Below, one piece after another: positions 10,613 through 22,441 of a DNA stretch of 64,000 bases. Below the pieces are notes generated by a model. It did not search any database. It was given only the letters and a program-made list of their open reading frames with translations, and was not told the DNA's origin. The number at the start of each line of letters is the position of its first letter. Positions within the stretch are counted from its first letter, which is position 1. The translations under genes were made by a program, and so were the position numbers. This stretch comes from Blattamonas nauphoetae (lineage: Eukaryota; Preaxostyla; Oxymonadida). Location of the stretch: assembly GCA_033064195.1 (NCBI GenBank), contig JARBJD010000031.1, positions 124,001 to 188,000 on the forward strand, written 5' to 3'.

Positions 10613-12519
10613 ATGGATCCAGTTCGCTTTTCTCCTCTCACAGAATGTATTTTCTCTGGTTTTTTCACCGAATTATTTGTTCTTCTTGAAATCTCAAGAC
10701 ACTCTCATGGAACGACTGTACGAAGGGGAAGGGAACATTCTCATCAAAGGGAAAAAGGCTACACACTCAACTGATCTCGTCATTCGAATGACCCCAAAGG
10801 ATCCAGAGCTAAACATAGAGCGTTTCGACAAAATCATCAAATCAACAAGACATCTTAATGAACCGTTCGTCTTACAGTTTGTGGATAGTCAAAGAGATGA
10901 TTCAGCAATTTACATTGTTCGAGAACACACAGCCGCTCCAAATTTAAGAAAGTATCTCAAATCCCATCCGTCAAACAAAGAAGCAAGTGCGTGGGATCTC
11001 GTGACGACTCTAACACAGTCTCTCTTCTATATTCATGCCATGGGAGTTATCCATTGTCATCTCATCATGGAAAACATTTTCATTCCCCAAAAACACCTTG
11101 CTCAAATCTCTGATGCATCAATTCATCAAATCCTCCCTCTGCAAAAGGAACTCGATCTTCAAGACATGGCATATCGTGCTCCGGAGCTATTCGATGAGTC
11201 CATCCATTATACCACAAAGGTGGACATGTACGCGCTGGGTGCCATCCTCTACGAAATCTGCACTGGACGTCCTCCTTTCCAAGCAAACAATCCAAAGGAG
11301 CTTATAGAAATAATCAGAAACGATGATCCCAAAGATCTTCCAACCTCATTTTCATCTGATCTGAAGAATCTTGTCTTTTCTCTCCTAAATAAGGTTTCGT
11401 TTTTCCCACTATCACGGATCGCAACTTTAAACTCTGTAGGATCCTCTCAAAAGACCAAACTGTGAACATATTCTAGCCTTACAGCAAGTGAAGCCAAAGG
11501 CTGACAAATTCGGCGAGATGATCTACGAAGACGCCATTTCTAAGAAAGAAAGGCAACGAAGCCTCTACACTGATCTTGAGCGAGATCTTGCCAAACGAAA
11601 AGCTCTTTTGGACTCGTATCGTGATGCAGGTAAGCAAGCAGTGCAGGGCAATTCAGATTCAAGTTTCGTTCAACTCGGAGAGGCGTGGAAAGACTTGGAC
11701 AAGTCTATCGAAGAGAAGCAAGCCAAACTTCCAATTTTATCGCCTGGCGAGGCAACAGTGGTGTGGACAACGGATGGTCGTTCATCCACGCTGTACCAAC
11801 TCAAAGAAGGTTTGTATTTCCTCTCCTGTGACTCTTTCAGTTCCAAGACTCGGCCTGTCGTACAATATTCTTCCACTGATCCCTCCGCATGCTCGTCTAA
11901 GAATTGAAGGCAACAGGATCTGTCTTCTTCAAGAAGAGCCACTCCTTCTGCCTTTCTCGCCGGATATTGACAATGGAGTGTGGCGTTTTGATTTGGGTTT
12001 TGTTGCGTGTGGTCGTCAGCGTTGTATGTCTTCTTTCTCTTGGAATTGTTCAGGGATTGGGATTGCTGATTCGTCGTTCGATCTTCCTCGAGGCTACGAC
12101 CCAGGCGAAGATGAGCACACAGTTGGATATGCCGGATACACGTATGTCTTCAGTTCTCTCCATTCATTCCTTCCACCTCTCTCTGAACTCCTCCTGTCAG
12201 CGGTGGTGTGTGGCACAACGGAAATTGGACACTCGGGAATCGTACGTTCACTGAAGGCGAAGTGATCGGATGTGAAGTGAATATGACGAAGAAGCCTCGC
12301 ACATGCACCTTCTTCCACTCGCTTCGGGGGCAGCCTGTGACAGTTCTGGAGATTCCTCCCAAAATCCGCTTCTTCGTTTGCTTTTCTGGTTTCTGATTTT
12401 TGTAGACATACCTTGGCGGAAAAGGTGCAACTGTGGAAATATTAAACCTCAGGACGACAGACCACCTCCCTCCACTCCGCCCAGACCCTCAGGCCAAAAA
12501 AGTGACATGGGGACAGTGA
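10613..12519 (+). CDS. Pseudokinase - coiled coil - SPRY domain protein
   Basis: Seven exons in my model: 10613-10646, 10699-11393, 11440-11809, 11841-12023, 12054-12141, 12201-12375, 12406-12519. They give 552 aa in one frame; introns are 30-59 bp. The N-terminal ~285 residues are a protein-kinase fold (VIRMTPKDPE in the N-lobe, MAYRAPELF in the activation segment, VDMYALGAILYEICTGRPPF, LLNKDPLKRPNCEHIL). The HRD loop reads GVIHCHLIMENIF, so the catalytic Asp is absent, and the DFG position reads ISDASI: a pseudokinase. A charged helix (~residues 300-360) follows. The C-terminal ~150 residues are SPRY (GVWRFDL, IGIADSSFDL, GYTGGVWHNGNW, GCEVNMTKKPRTCTFF, LEIPPKIRFF). SPRY domains bind proteins, so a scaffold or adaptor is likely. 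An upstream ATG at 10457 is possible, but only low-complexity sequence would be added. Confidence 0.85.
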
Positions 12520-12607
12520 GTACCTCAAGGACCCTACATCATCTCACCGTGTTTGTCGATGTTTTACATGGCATGATATCGTAAATGTTCTGAAAAAGCG
12601 TTGGCTA

Positions 12608-13717
12608 TCAGAAATTAAACTGGTAGAGTGTGTCCGAGACGGGACTCCAGAACACGTTCGACCCCAGAAAGATCAGAATTGAGGAAGCATATTCAACAAC
12701 AGACGATTGATTGTTTCCGGCTGTGTCGTTCTGCAGCATCGATTCGATTGATTCTTCAAGTCCTTCAGATGACAGTGCTTCCGTCACCTGCTTTCCAGAT
12801 TGTGTGACTTCTGCACCTTGTTTCTTCCATTCGATGAGTGAAGTGTGGATACTGGCGAGGAAATTCCATTTCGCACTCTCGCTTTCGATGAACGAGAGAA
12901 GACTTGCTGCTGTCATCACAATTTGGTGGGAGAGAAGGAATTCGAGTGTTGGCGCATGAAATGGACTGATGAGAAGAAGTTTGTCCAAAATGTTCAGGAA
13001 GGGCTTTGTCAGATTTCCTGTGCCGAAGAAATACCGATTGTGACAGAGATGTGACAGATACTGTGACAACGGGGAGACAACCTTCCGAAAGATGAGTTCA
13101 TGATGGTTGTACTTGTGCATAGTAGCTGTTATGTTCAATCTTTGCAGAGAATCAGGGCTGGCGAGATTGAGGAGGATCATGAGAAATCGATTCAGGTCGA
13201 AGAGAATTTTGTCACTCGACAAGAGTTCAAGTGTGTGGGGTTGAAGAGCAGCGAGAATATTCGGAATAAAGTCATTCTCGACGAGTCGTAATTTGTCTTC
13301 GGGAGATGAGAGGAAACCGAACGAGCAAAGCTTTGACAGTACAGCAGCAGAGACTCTGCAATAAAGTGATGACAACAAAATGCAGATGTTGTCAAGAAAA
13401 CCAGACCTTGATCCATTCGCGGTGAGAACAAGATCTGTGTTGGTTTTGGTTCCGATCTCTCCGCTCAGCCAGCTCAGATCGAGATGAGCAAGAAACCAGA
13501 CCGCCTTATCTTGAAGGGCCTCATCGAGATGATAGTGATCTTTGACCAGAGAAACTAGTGAGAAGAATATCGTTGATAGGTCTGTGGAAGTCAGTTTTGA
13601 AGTTGTATCGTATTTCAGGAAAGCTGATTGCTCTATCTCTATAGCATGGACTGACTGTGGGTGAAGATGGGAACTATGATCACATAACGTGTCTACACGT
13701 ACTTTCAAACCGTTCAT
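12608..13717 (-). CDS. Helical-repeat protein of a presumed oxymonad multigene family
   Basis: Single-exon 369-aa protein, ATG at 13717 and TGA at 12608-12610, tail to tail with the SPRY gene (88 bp between stops). No catalytic domain, signal peptide or membrane segment. Leu-rich amphipathic helices run throughout (LSTIFFSLVSLVKD, DKAVWFLAHLDLSWLSGEIG, LRLVENDFIPNILAALQP, FLNILDKLLLISPFHAPTLEFLL, LLSFIESESAKWNFLASIHTSL), the pattern of ARM/HEAT-like solenoids. The wording resembles, from memory, a large paralogous family in oxymonad genomes; I cannot confirm that here. The function is unknown. Start and frame look intact. Confidence 0.75.
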   Translation of the reverse strand: MNGLKVRVDTLCDHSSHLHPQSVHAIEIEQSAFLKYDTTSKLTSTDLSTIFFSLVSLVKDHYHLDEALQDKAVWFLAHLDLSWLSGEIGTKTNTDLVLTANGSRSGFLDNICILLSSLYCRVSAAVLSKLCSFGFLSSPEDKLRLVENDFIPNILAALQPHTLELLSSDKILFDLNRFLMILLNLASPDSLQRLNITATMHKYNHHELIFRKVVSPLSQYLSHLCHNRYFFGTGNLTKPFLNILDKLLLISPFHAPTLEFLLSHQIVMTAASLLSFIESESAKWNFLASIHTSLIEWKKQGAEVTQSGKQVTEALSSEGLEESIESMLQNDTAGNNQSSVVEYASSILIFLGSNVFWSPVSDTLYQFNF

Positions 13718-13779
13718 CCTGAAAAGATATGATCATCCCATAGCTTATTTCTGTTTAGCATCGTTTCCGAGCCAAAAGG

Positions 13780-14328
13780 ATGAGAGAAATTCAGTCATCA
13801 ATCGACCTGCATTGAAACTTAAAATTGAAATGGCAACTTCGAGAACACTTCCAATCACAGAGCATCCACGTTGAAGAACAACGCACCGACGAGCCTGTGA
13901 AACTACATGAAATTCTTATTAATACCAAGTTCCGAAGAGGAGGATACCGTTGCGGGCTTGATGCAAGCAAGCTGATTGAGGCAAACGCGAACACAGACTT
14001 TGGAGAGTGGGTCCTTCCTGTCCTCCACCTCTCTCGTCTCGGCGGCTCCACTCGGTTTCTCGCGAAGCTTCCTGCGACACCCGACGATCGTCTGATGCGC
14101 ATTCCGGGATTCTTTGACTGTGTGAAAGAAATCCGATTCTGCGAAGAGATTCCGCCTTCGTTCCCGCCTCCTCTGTTTGACACCCCACAGAGCGACACTG
14201 ACACACAAGAAACACCAACTGAAGCTCCAAAAGAGGCGACGAGCGAGATGGTTGAGCCATCTCAGAACGAGACTCAACCTGTCAGAGATTCATCAAAAGA
14301 TGCTCCTTCCGAACAGGAACAGAAGTAA
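13780..14328 (+). CDS. Small hypothetical protein with unresolved start
   Basis: The frame is open from 13825 to the TAA at 14326-14328, but no in-frame ATG precedes the well-conserved-looking part (FRRGGYRCGLDASKLIEA, GEWVLPVLHLSRLGG, RLMRIPGFFDCVKEIRF). One model that works is a 14-bp first exon at 13780-13793 (ATG) joined to 13863-14328 through a 69-bp GTCATC...AG intron, giving 159 aa. The donor is atypical for this window, so the model is weak. The last ~50 residues are an acidic Glu/Thr/Pro/Ser-rich tail. I do not recognise the family. It lies between a divergent helical-repeat gene and the beta-helix receptor, whose start is ~120 bp downstream. Confidence 0.5.
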
Positions 14329-14446
14329 TGAAAACATCAGTTGAAAACCAAACCCCCCCATGCTTTCTCATTTCGTTTCAATCACAATTGAGTTGTTTCG
14401 TCAAAACAAGCGGAAGAGAAACGAGAGATGGTCAGATCACGTCACG

Positions 14447-17400
14447 ATGGAGTCGTTTCTTAATTTCTTCTGGCTTATATTATCGTTTCTATCCCCTATT
14501 TCATCGTTAAATTCAGTTCCACCAATTTCTCTCGATTCACGACCGTCTGACACTTCCAACAAACCTTTTCAGAAGCATTTAATCACAAAGACTCTTCACA
14601 ACAAGATTGAAGCCCAAGATTCTTCCGCCATTGATACAAACTCCTGTTTGCCAGAACACAACCAATTTTCGACTCCATCGCCGTATCTAGATCAAACAAC
14701 ATCACCAACTCTTTCTGGTTCATGTTTCCAATCGTCCAATGTCGCTGCTCCACCATGGTTTCTCTCCAACTCGGAAACACTCTACGTTGGAGACGAGTCG
14801 TTTTCTCACACAGATACAACAACCCCAGTCGCAACCCTGATTGAGAATTCGAACCTCGAATTATCAAAGACGCACTTTACCTTTACAGATCAAGAATACA
14901 CTGTATCGCTCTTCCATATCTCAGATTCAACACTCACGATAAAAAATCTGGAAATTAGATCGATAACTCTTCACGGGGCCGTAGTTGTTGTGATCAGCGG
15001 ATCAAGTTCTGTCCTCTTCGACCATATTGTTGTTTCTGATGTCTCTCAAACAAACTCCGAGTCGTCCACTCATTCTGGTGGTACTTTTCTTTGGATGGGT
15101 GGACATCCAGACCAATCAGTTGTGCTCCAAGATTCTTCTTTCACCTCGCTGTCAACCACTTCCTATGGGGGTTTTTGCAGAGTCAACAGCGAGGGAGGTT
15201 CTCTGACAATCCGACGCTGCACGTTTACCTCTTGTTCAGCGATGACTGCCGGCATTGTGTATTCAATCGATACGACAATTCACTACGAAATTTTAGACAC
15301 AAAATGCATTCTTTGTGAAGCATCCGCACACAACGGCGCTTTTAGATTTTCTGGTGACGAACACTCACAAATCCAGAACTGCACATTCGATCGGTGCACG
15401 TCAGGTAGCGCTGTCGGAGTCATGACAATTAACTCCCCTGCAGTGAACACACTCTCGAATTGTCTGTTTGTTCGATGTGCGTCAAATTCATCGTACACAG
15501 CCACAGTGGAAGCACATTCAGTTGTTGACATATCAAACTGTCATTTCTTCCATTGCTCATCTCGCTTACGATGGATCATCTCGATGTATTCCGCCCCCGA
15601 ACAGTCCTTGTCAAACATGACATTTGTTGGGTGTGAAGTCGCCGATCTTCTTGACGGAGCAGTGATTGATCTTGTCATGAGCGGGAATGGAAACCTTGTG
15701 GATTGCTTCTCCACCTCCCACCAACCACATGTCAACAACGCCGATCTTCTCAGCATTCCCTTCCCCAACTGGAAAGTGACCTCATCCGGTGTGGATGAAG
15801 AGGTGTGTGGTCTTTGGGAGAAGAAATGCCAGAGTGTGGAGTATGTGGTGTCGCAGTGCATCGCAGAGAACGAGGCTCGAACGGCGACAGAAATGCAGAC
15901 AATGACGCTTCTGGACGAGATCCACACGATCAGCCCAATCTCAATCGGAAACAAGTCCATCACGATTTGCGGGGAGAAGGAAGGAGACACGCCGAAGACG
16001 AGTTTGTGTGGGCAGGCAGCCGAAGCGACAGATCTGTTCGCAGTCAGCACGGGTCGCCTCGCTTTGATTGACCTGACACTGATCCCTCTGGCTGGAGCCT
16101 CGTTCGTGTCTTCAGCAAACGGACTGACAGTGAAGGGATGCGAAGTGGATGGGAGTTCACTCGGATCGTCCACTGTCTCCTCGCCTTTCGTCTCAATCAC
16201 ATCTGGCTCACTTATCGTCTCAGCCTCGTCGTTCTCCTCCATTGATCTGTCTTCTCATTCACTATTCTCGCTCTCCTCTAGTTTCTTGTCTGTTTCGCTC
16301 GATGAATCCACATTCAACGACATCCACACATCCTCCTCGCTGGGCGGGTCAGTTCTATCTGTTTCTGTCGACCTTGCCCAAACAGTGTCGATCACCAACT
16401 GTGCCTTCATCTCGTGCTCGTCTTCAGTCGGCGAGGGAGGCGCTCTGCGAGTGGTTGTGTCGGAAGGGTCGTTCCAAATCGACTCTGCCTGCTCTTTCAG
16501 ACGATGCAAGGCGAAGACGAATGGAGGAGGGCTGGGTGTCGACTTATCTGGCCGAATCGGAGCAGGGTCGTTCGAAATTGGGGCAGTCTCGTTTGGACTG
16601 GGCGAGGAGCAGAATGAGGCAGAGGGGAAGGGAAACGACGTGTTCATCGCCACAGTCGCTGCTGAACGATCTCTGATCAACTCGTCGAGTGTTCAGCTCG
16701 CCTCTCTGCTCACTCCAGCCAATGACTCTCATTTCTTCTCAGCGACAGAACTGGCAGCGTGCTGGTTTGAAGAAGTGGATGGAGTGGAAGGGTCGTTGTT
16801 GTATCTGTGGCATCCTTATTCTGGCGGGACAGTTGGGGTTCTTGCTCAGAGCTCAGTCGACTCGTCGTTCTGCGGCAACGTCAAGTTGCCGTGCTCCTCG
16901 CTTTCTGTTGGGAATGCTCTCGTTCGAGAAAGCTCAGCTGGTGCTGATGACATCGTCGTCCTGTTTCTGAGCGACATTCCTCTCTCCTCAACGCCGTCAA
17001 CGTCGAAAGAAGTGAAATGGGAAGGGCACGGATCAGATCGGAAGACACTCCAAATCGCAGGAGACGAGAATGTGATTGTGGACGGAGGAAAGCTGACTTT
17101 GGTGAATTTGATCTTCACGGTGTCCTTCTCTTCGTTCTCGAAATCGTTCTTCGAAGTGAACGGTGGTTGTCTGTCGGTTGATTCCTGCGATTTTGTTTCC
17201 ATCCGCTCGACTCACTCTGGCCCAGCCATCCACGCCACACTCGGAGCAGACAAGACTCTCTCGCTGAGCAGTGTGTCGTTCAAACAGTGCCACTCGTCGG
17301 GCGGGGATGGCGGAGCTGTGTTTCTGGATCTGACTTCGACGACGAGCCATTCGCACTATTCGTTCACTTCGGTCACTTTTGGATGTGGAGACGAGAGGAA

Positions 17401-20400
17401 CACGGCCGAAGGGAGGGGGCATGATGTGTTCGTCCAGGGAAGCACGTTGTCCAGTCTGATTGTCTCGTCGCAGTGGACGAACAGCCATCCCTCCACATTT
17501 GGGGAAGACAACGAAGGTTGTCTCTGGGGAGAAGACCGCTCTGAAGCAGGGACGCCTTTCGAGTCGACGACTCTTCTTGTGTATCTGTTGGATCTCGAAG
17601 GACCGTCGACGGAGGTGAGGAGCAACGGGAAAGATGTGAGAGGATGTGGGAGAAGCTCCACTCCATGCCAAACTCTGCAGACAGGCCTGTCGCACCTGAG
17701 TGAGAGTGAAACGAACGTGGTCGTCGTTCAAGATGAAACTGAGATAAACTTTGAACTTCGCAGCGACATGACTGATCTGATGTTGATGGGACAGGACACA
17801 CCAAAATCAGTGAAAGTGAAGGAGAATGGAAAAGTGACGATCACTCATAATATTCTCAGATTCCACTCACTCGCCTTCACCACAACGCTCTCCTTATTCG
17901 ACCACTCTCTGATGACACTCTCCTCCACTGGTTCGCTCTCCATCGTGTCGTGTTCTTTCGCGTCCTTCCACTCAACCCGCACTGGCTCGATTGTGTCTGG
18001 CTCTCTTCGTTCCACCTCGTTCGTCTCCGTCCAATCGTGTTCGTTCGATTCCTGCTCGTCTGACGAAGATGGAGGGGTCTTCTCGCTCTCCTGCGAAGAA
18101 GGCCTTCCTTCGTCCTCTCTCACCATCAACGCCACGTTCCTCCCGTCCTGTTCATGTGGACACTCAAAGAAGGGATCCTTCGTCTTTCTGGAAGGATGGG
18201 GATTCGAGGAGCTGCTTGAAGGCTCAAACTGGGAACAATCCTGCGCTTCTCTCTCCACGCCAGCCAACGACAACACACTCTTCGGCATCGACCACTCCGA
18301 ATCGGCCGAGTCCGCCTTCCACGAAGTGAGTCTTCTGTTTTATCTTCTGCCGTTCCGCGGCTTGACGATCCACGCTGGCTCGGAAGGAAGGAACTCGAAT
18401 GGGTGTGGGACAGAATCGAAGATCTGCCGCTCGCTCGAACTGGCACACTCGCATTTGGAAGGAAAGGGGAAGTATTCGCTGATTGTGGAGAAGGAGACCA
18501 TTCTGTCCAGTCCGCTTCTGTTTGCCCAGAACGACATGGTGATTGAACCAGACTCTGGACGAGGAACAATCCGAATTGTTGGGCTGGGCAGTTTTGTGGA
18601 TGCGAAGATGGACGGAAACCACAAACTGAAGTTCCTCGACTTGGTATTCGAACTGTCGGCTGCCACATGCGATGTTCTCTTCCATTCTGGACAGGGTCAG
18701 CTGATTCTGCAAAGCTGCTCGTTCTCTTCCTCCTCGTCGATGTCTTGTGAGCTTGTCAGTGTCGAACAAGGCGAATTCACGCTCGACAACACGACGTTCT
18801 CCGATCCTTTGTTCGACTCCACCCCGTTCACTCTGTCCTCCCTCGTCCACGCGGCATTCCATCAGGTCACTCTTACCAGATCATCCCTCGCCCGCTTCCT
18901 GTCTGCCTCGGGACTAACGAAGGACAGTCTTCTGTCCATCGACACCTGCCGATTCGAGGGAAAACCAACGTCCGAACTCAACACGAAAAACGACACCGAT
19001 GACGAAGATGTGTGCAGCTGGTCTTCTGGTCTCCTCGAAGTGTCCGATTGTCAGGCTGTGCTGACCAGTGTGACGTTCTTCTCTCTCCCGCAAGGCACGG
19101 TCTGGATTCTCGGTGGGTCGCTCTCTCTGGCAACGTGTTCGTTTGAAGGATGCTCACAACACAACGAGCGCTTCCCTTCGGTTCGTCGGAACGTTCGGTG
19201 TTCGGGTGGAGGAAGTGTGGTGGTTCAGAGCCTGTCGGGAGGGGATGGGTTTGTGTCTCCGCATTGTTGGATCTCGTCGGATGAATGCTCTGTGAAGAAT
19301 GGGACAGACGCCCTTCTCTCGCCTCTCTTCGTCCCTTCTCTCGACTCGAAGGCAAGCAAGAGCACCAGAAACAAGAACAAGACGTTGAGCATTGAGATCG
19401 CTGGATCAACATTCGTTCCGTGCGGGTTGAAAATGGAGGTCTTCGAGGAAGGAAGCTCCGACACCGTCGAGACAGCAAAGATCGACCTCTCCCCGTCCGC
19501 CACTGTCTCCTTCTCGGAAACACGGATCGAACTTGAAGTGTCCGAAGAATCTCTGACATCAACGTTGAACAAAAAGATGGAATGGAAAGGTAGATTGGTG
19601 TTTGGGGATGGCGAACGATCGCCGAACAGCTTCGTCGTCCGTCCCTCGCAAGCTGCGATGAACAAGGCGTCTGCAGGCAGAGCGATGAAATGGGCGATCC
19701 CGACAATTGTTGGAGTGGTGGCTGTCCTCCTCTTCGTCCTCATCCTGATTGTCTGCTTGCGTCGTCGAAAGCAAAAGGCAGCAAAGAAGCCGACGCTGGT
19801 GTCGCAGGAAGAACTCGACGAGAACATCGAAAAGATGGATGTGAACATGGACATGTTTCAAGCAGGATCAGAGGATCGGACAGAACTCCAACACGACATC
19901 AAAACTGAGTCAGCAGAGAATCCTCCATCGACCCTTCACGCTCCGTCGAGTGGTTCTCGCAACGATGGGTATGAGTGGGTGCGAGTGGTTGGGGTGAATG
20001 CGAATGGCGCAGTGTTGGAAGAACGAGCCGTGCTGGCGAAGGACACTCTGTACAACCGTCTCCACCCGCCGTCCCAAAAGAGAGAGCTGGACAAGCGAGC
20101 AGTGATGCGCCAGATTGTGGAGGCAGTGAAGGAGACTCTCCGATTTGAACGTCTGTCGCAGCAGCTCCTCCTTCTGTCGTCGCATCGAGTCATGTTCGAC
20201 GAGAACGAGAAAGTGTGTCTGAAACTGGGAGAGAGTCTTCCTCTCCCGTCGGCAGTCATCGCTCCTCTGCAAAACGAACCACAACTTCAACCTGATTCGC
20301 TCTCCCTTTCGGACACGAAGACCATCCTCCCAAACGACCCAAATTGTTCTTTTTTCCCCAGCCCCAACAATCTCAACCTTCTCTCAACTCGAACGAGACA

Positions 20401-20787
20401 GGACAGCCAAAAAACGAGAACGCAGCGTTCGAAGAGATCCGCTGGCAGGCGCCGGAAGTCCAATCCAAGAAAACCAACGTGAACGTCTCACAAGCGTCAG
20501 TTTTTAGTCTTGGCCTTGTGCTGTGGGAGATCGACACGGGGCAGGTGCCGTTCAGAGAGTTTGATGCGATGAATGCAGGCCGGCAGGGAGTGCTGGGCGT
20601 CCAGCCGAACTTGGGGCTGGTGGAGGACAAGGACCTGGCAGAGATGATCGGGCGGTGTGTGCAGATGGAGCCGGTGGACAGGGTGTCTCTGGCCGAGTTG
20701 TCTTCTTTCTTCTCGACGAAGGAGGGTGTGGTGAAAGAAGGGGGGAAGGACCTGCATCTCGGAACTGGCAATTGTGGACATGGTTGA
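14447..20787 (+). CDS. Giant beta-helix transmembrane protein with cytoplasmic kinase-like domain
   Basis: I chose ATG 14447 because MESFLNFFWLILSFLSPISS is a clear signal peptide; the frame also extends upstream. About 1,720 extracellular residues follow, rich in Ser/Thr/Val with recurring short strand-turn units (SSFTSLSTTSYGGF, CTFTSCSA, SCSFASFHSTRTGS, GSLSLATCSFEGC) typical of right-handed parallel beta-helices. One membrane span sits near residues 1747-1769 (AIPTIVGVVAVLLFVLILIV) with a CLRRRKQKAAKK stop-transfer. The cytoplasmic end is kinase-like: RQIVEAVKETLRF, FDENEKVCLKLG, RWQAPEV, VFSLGLVLWEIDTGQVPF. No HRD or DFG is visible, so it is probably a pseudokinase. The first frame runs to 20482, while the C-lobe lies in another frame from ~20362 to 20787. 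Either a 1-base shift near the T6/C4 run at ~20350, or a 149-bp GTGTGT...CCCAG intron (20213-20361), explains this. Confidence 0.82.
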
Positions 20788-20935
20788 TGGTTCTTCAGTT
20801 GGGATATTTTTGATTTACTTCATTTCACATCTCACCACAACACACCGTTCTGTGTCAGAGCGATATTTGCTCACATTTTTCTCACATCAATTCTCGAATT
20901 CGAACACTTACTTCTCTTTCCAGCCAATTTCCTCA

Positions 20936-21142
20936 ATGGAGAAGGTAAAACCGTCCCAGAGGGAGACCAGTCTCTTTGTAGTGGACGCAAATGGGAATTG
21001 TGTCGTTGGCGATCATGGTGAGCTCATTTACACAAAGGAAAAAGAAGAAAAATCATACAAAACAAGGAAATGTGTGTTTTTGAGAAATCAACATGGCATG
21101 TGTTCTGATCAAGACTTCATGATACATAGCCCGAAGCCTTGA
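20936..21142 (+). CDS. Possible 68-aa orphan reading frame
   Basis: Short ATG-initiated frame, charged (SLFVVDANGNCVVGDHGEL, KEKEEKSYKTRKCVFLR), ending in TAA 6 bp before the stop of the convergent HEAT/coiled-coil gene. It has no recognised domain. It could be a small gene, the 3' exon of an unmodelled transcript, or chance. The preceding 150 bp are pyrimidine-rich and could hold a splice acceptor (TCTCTTTCCAG at ~20914-20924). Confidence 0.25.
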   Translation: MEKVKPSQRETSLFVVDANGNCVVGDHGELIYTKEKEEKSYKTRKCVFLRNQHGMCSDQDFMIHSPKP

Positions 21143-21148
21143 TGCTAT

Positions 21149-22441
21149 TTATTGAGATAATCCGTGTTTCTCGATCAACTCCATGATCTTTCGGATCTGC
21201 TCCTCATGTCTTGCCAGCGAGTCTTCGAGTGTGGAGACCACTGTTTCCACCATTCTTTTCGCTTCTTTCGCAATCTCCAGAGCTTCCTTTGCTTGTCTCT
21301 TCGCTGCATCCACATCGGATCCCATCCCGTCCACTGTCGCTTCCATCGAGTCAACTCGGGCATGCGTGCTCTTCACATCTTCATGAACATTGTTGATTCG
21401 CTCCTTAGCCACAGTCACACTCTGTTCGACTTGGGTTGTTTGTACTTTGGTTTCTTCAACATCGGATGACACCTTCTCCACAGATTGATTCACAGATGTC
21501 AGCGACAGATTGTTTCTCGTTTCAAGAAGCAGTTTGGCGACAGATGAGATTGTTCCATTGGAGGTTGTCTTCATCAGTTCTTGAATGAATGGGATATGCG
21601 GATCGAGGATCGTTAAATCTATGTCAGGGATGGCATACAGCGTTCGAACGTTGCAAATTGGAATTACGTAGAACATACTTGATGGATCGAGGTTGGCTTG
21701 AATGGAAAAGAAGGTGGCGATCCCAAGAGCAACACGCTCGGGAGTCGAGCACACATCGCTCACCATTGTCAGGATCATTCCAAAAGATTGAGAAGTGGAG
21801 TATTTGGTTGGATTGGCTTTGATTTTCTTGATTGTTGGGATCAATTCCGTTGCAGATGTCGATTTGGCGACGGTCGAGAGACACATCATGGCAAGCGTGA
21901 CCAGAGTGTCGTCGGAGCCCTCGAAGATCGCGAGGAGGGTTGGCAGAAACTGAGCAGTGGAGTCGGGGAGAAGAGTCAGGAGTTTGTTGATGAGTGTGCT
22001 GAGATACATGAGAGTGTTTGGCTTCTCTTTGATATGCGTTGCGAGCACTGGAATGATTTCCTGAACAGGATGGAGATTGAATTCTGCTGTCTCGAACAAA
22101 AGAGTCGAATATGACGACAGATCTGAAATATTGTTCCTATTCTCCACCAGATGTGAACATATGTGTGGATTCAGAACCGAGCATTCTTCCGGGAAACGAC
22201 GGAGTTGGCAGGAAAACACAAAGCCCTGAATCAGCAAATTCTTCAAAACTTTCACATCCAAAGACGGCGGTGGGTTGGCATCGAGGGCAATCTCAGCCAA
22301 CTTTTTGAACATGGGAAGGACAGGCTGGGGATCTGTCAGTGAGTGAATTGTCAAGATGTTGACCACTGAATCAAGAAGCTCCTTTTGCGATTCAGAGAAC
22401 TTTTCTTCTCCTTCATCATCATCATCCAGATACGAAGACAT
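21149..22441 (-). CDS. HEAT-like / coiled-coil protein, intact paralogue A
   Basis: 430-aa protein starting at ATG 22441 (MSSYLDDDDEGEEKF) and ending in TAA at 21149-21151. Residues ~20-290 form Leu-rich helices (LTDPQPVLPMFKKLAEIAL, VQEIIPVLATHIKEKPN, LSTLINKLLTLLPDSTAQFL, CSTPERVALGIATFFSIQ) resembling ARM/HEAT solenoids. Residues ~310-425 are a long coiled coil with Val/Thr heptads (VEETKVQTTQVEQSVTVAKE, RVDSMEATVDGMGSDVDAAK, HEEQIRKIMELIEKHG). There are no catalytic motifs and I cannot name the family. A second copy lies inverted at 25764-27131 and is almost identical over one ~435-bp tract only. Confidence 0.78.
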   Translation of the reverse strand: MSSYLDDDDEGEEKFSESQKELLDSVVNILTIHSLTDPQPVLPMFKKLAEIALDANPPPSLDVKVLKNLLIQGFVFSCQLRRFPEECSVLNPHICSHLVENRNNISDLSSYSTLLFETAEFNLHPVQEIIPVLATHIKEKPNTLMYLSTLINKLLTLLPDSTAQFLPTLLAIFEGSDDTLVTLAMMCLSTVAKSTSATELIPTIKKIKANPTKYSTSQSFGMILTMVSDVCSTPERVALGIATFFSIQANLDPSSMFYVIPICNVRTLYAIPDIDLTILDPHIPFIQELMKTTSNGTISSVAKLLLETRNNLSLTSVNQSVEKVSSDVEETKVQTTQVEQSVTVAKERINNVHEDVKSTHARVDSMEATVDGMGSDVDAAKRQAKEALEIAKEAKRMVETVVSTLEDSLARHEEQIRKIMELIEKHGLSQ

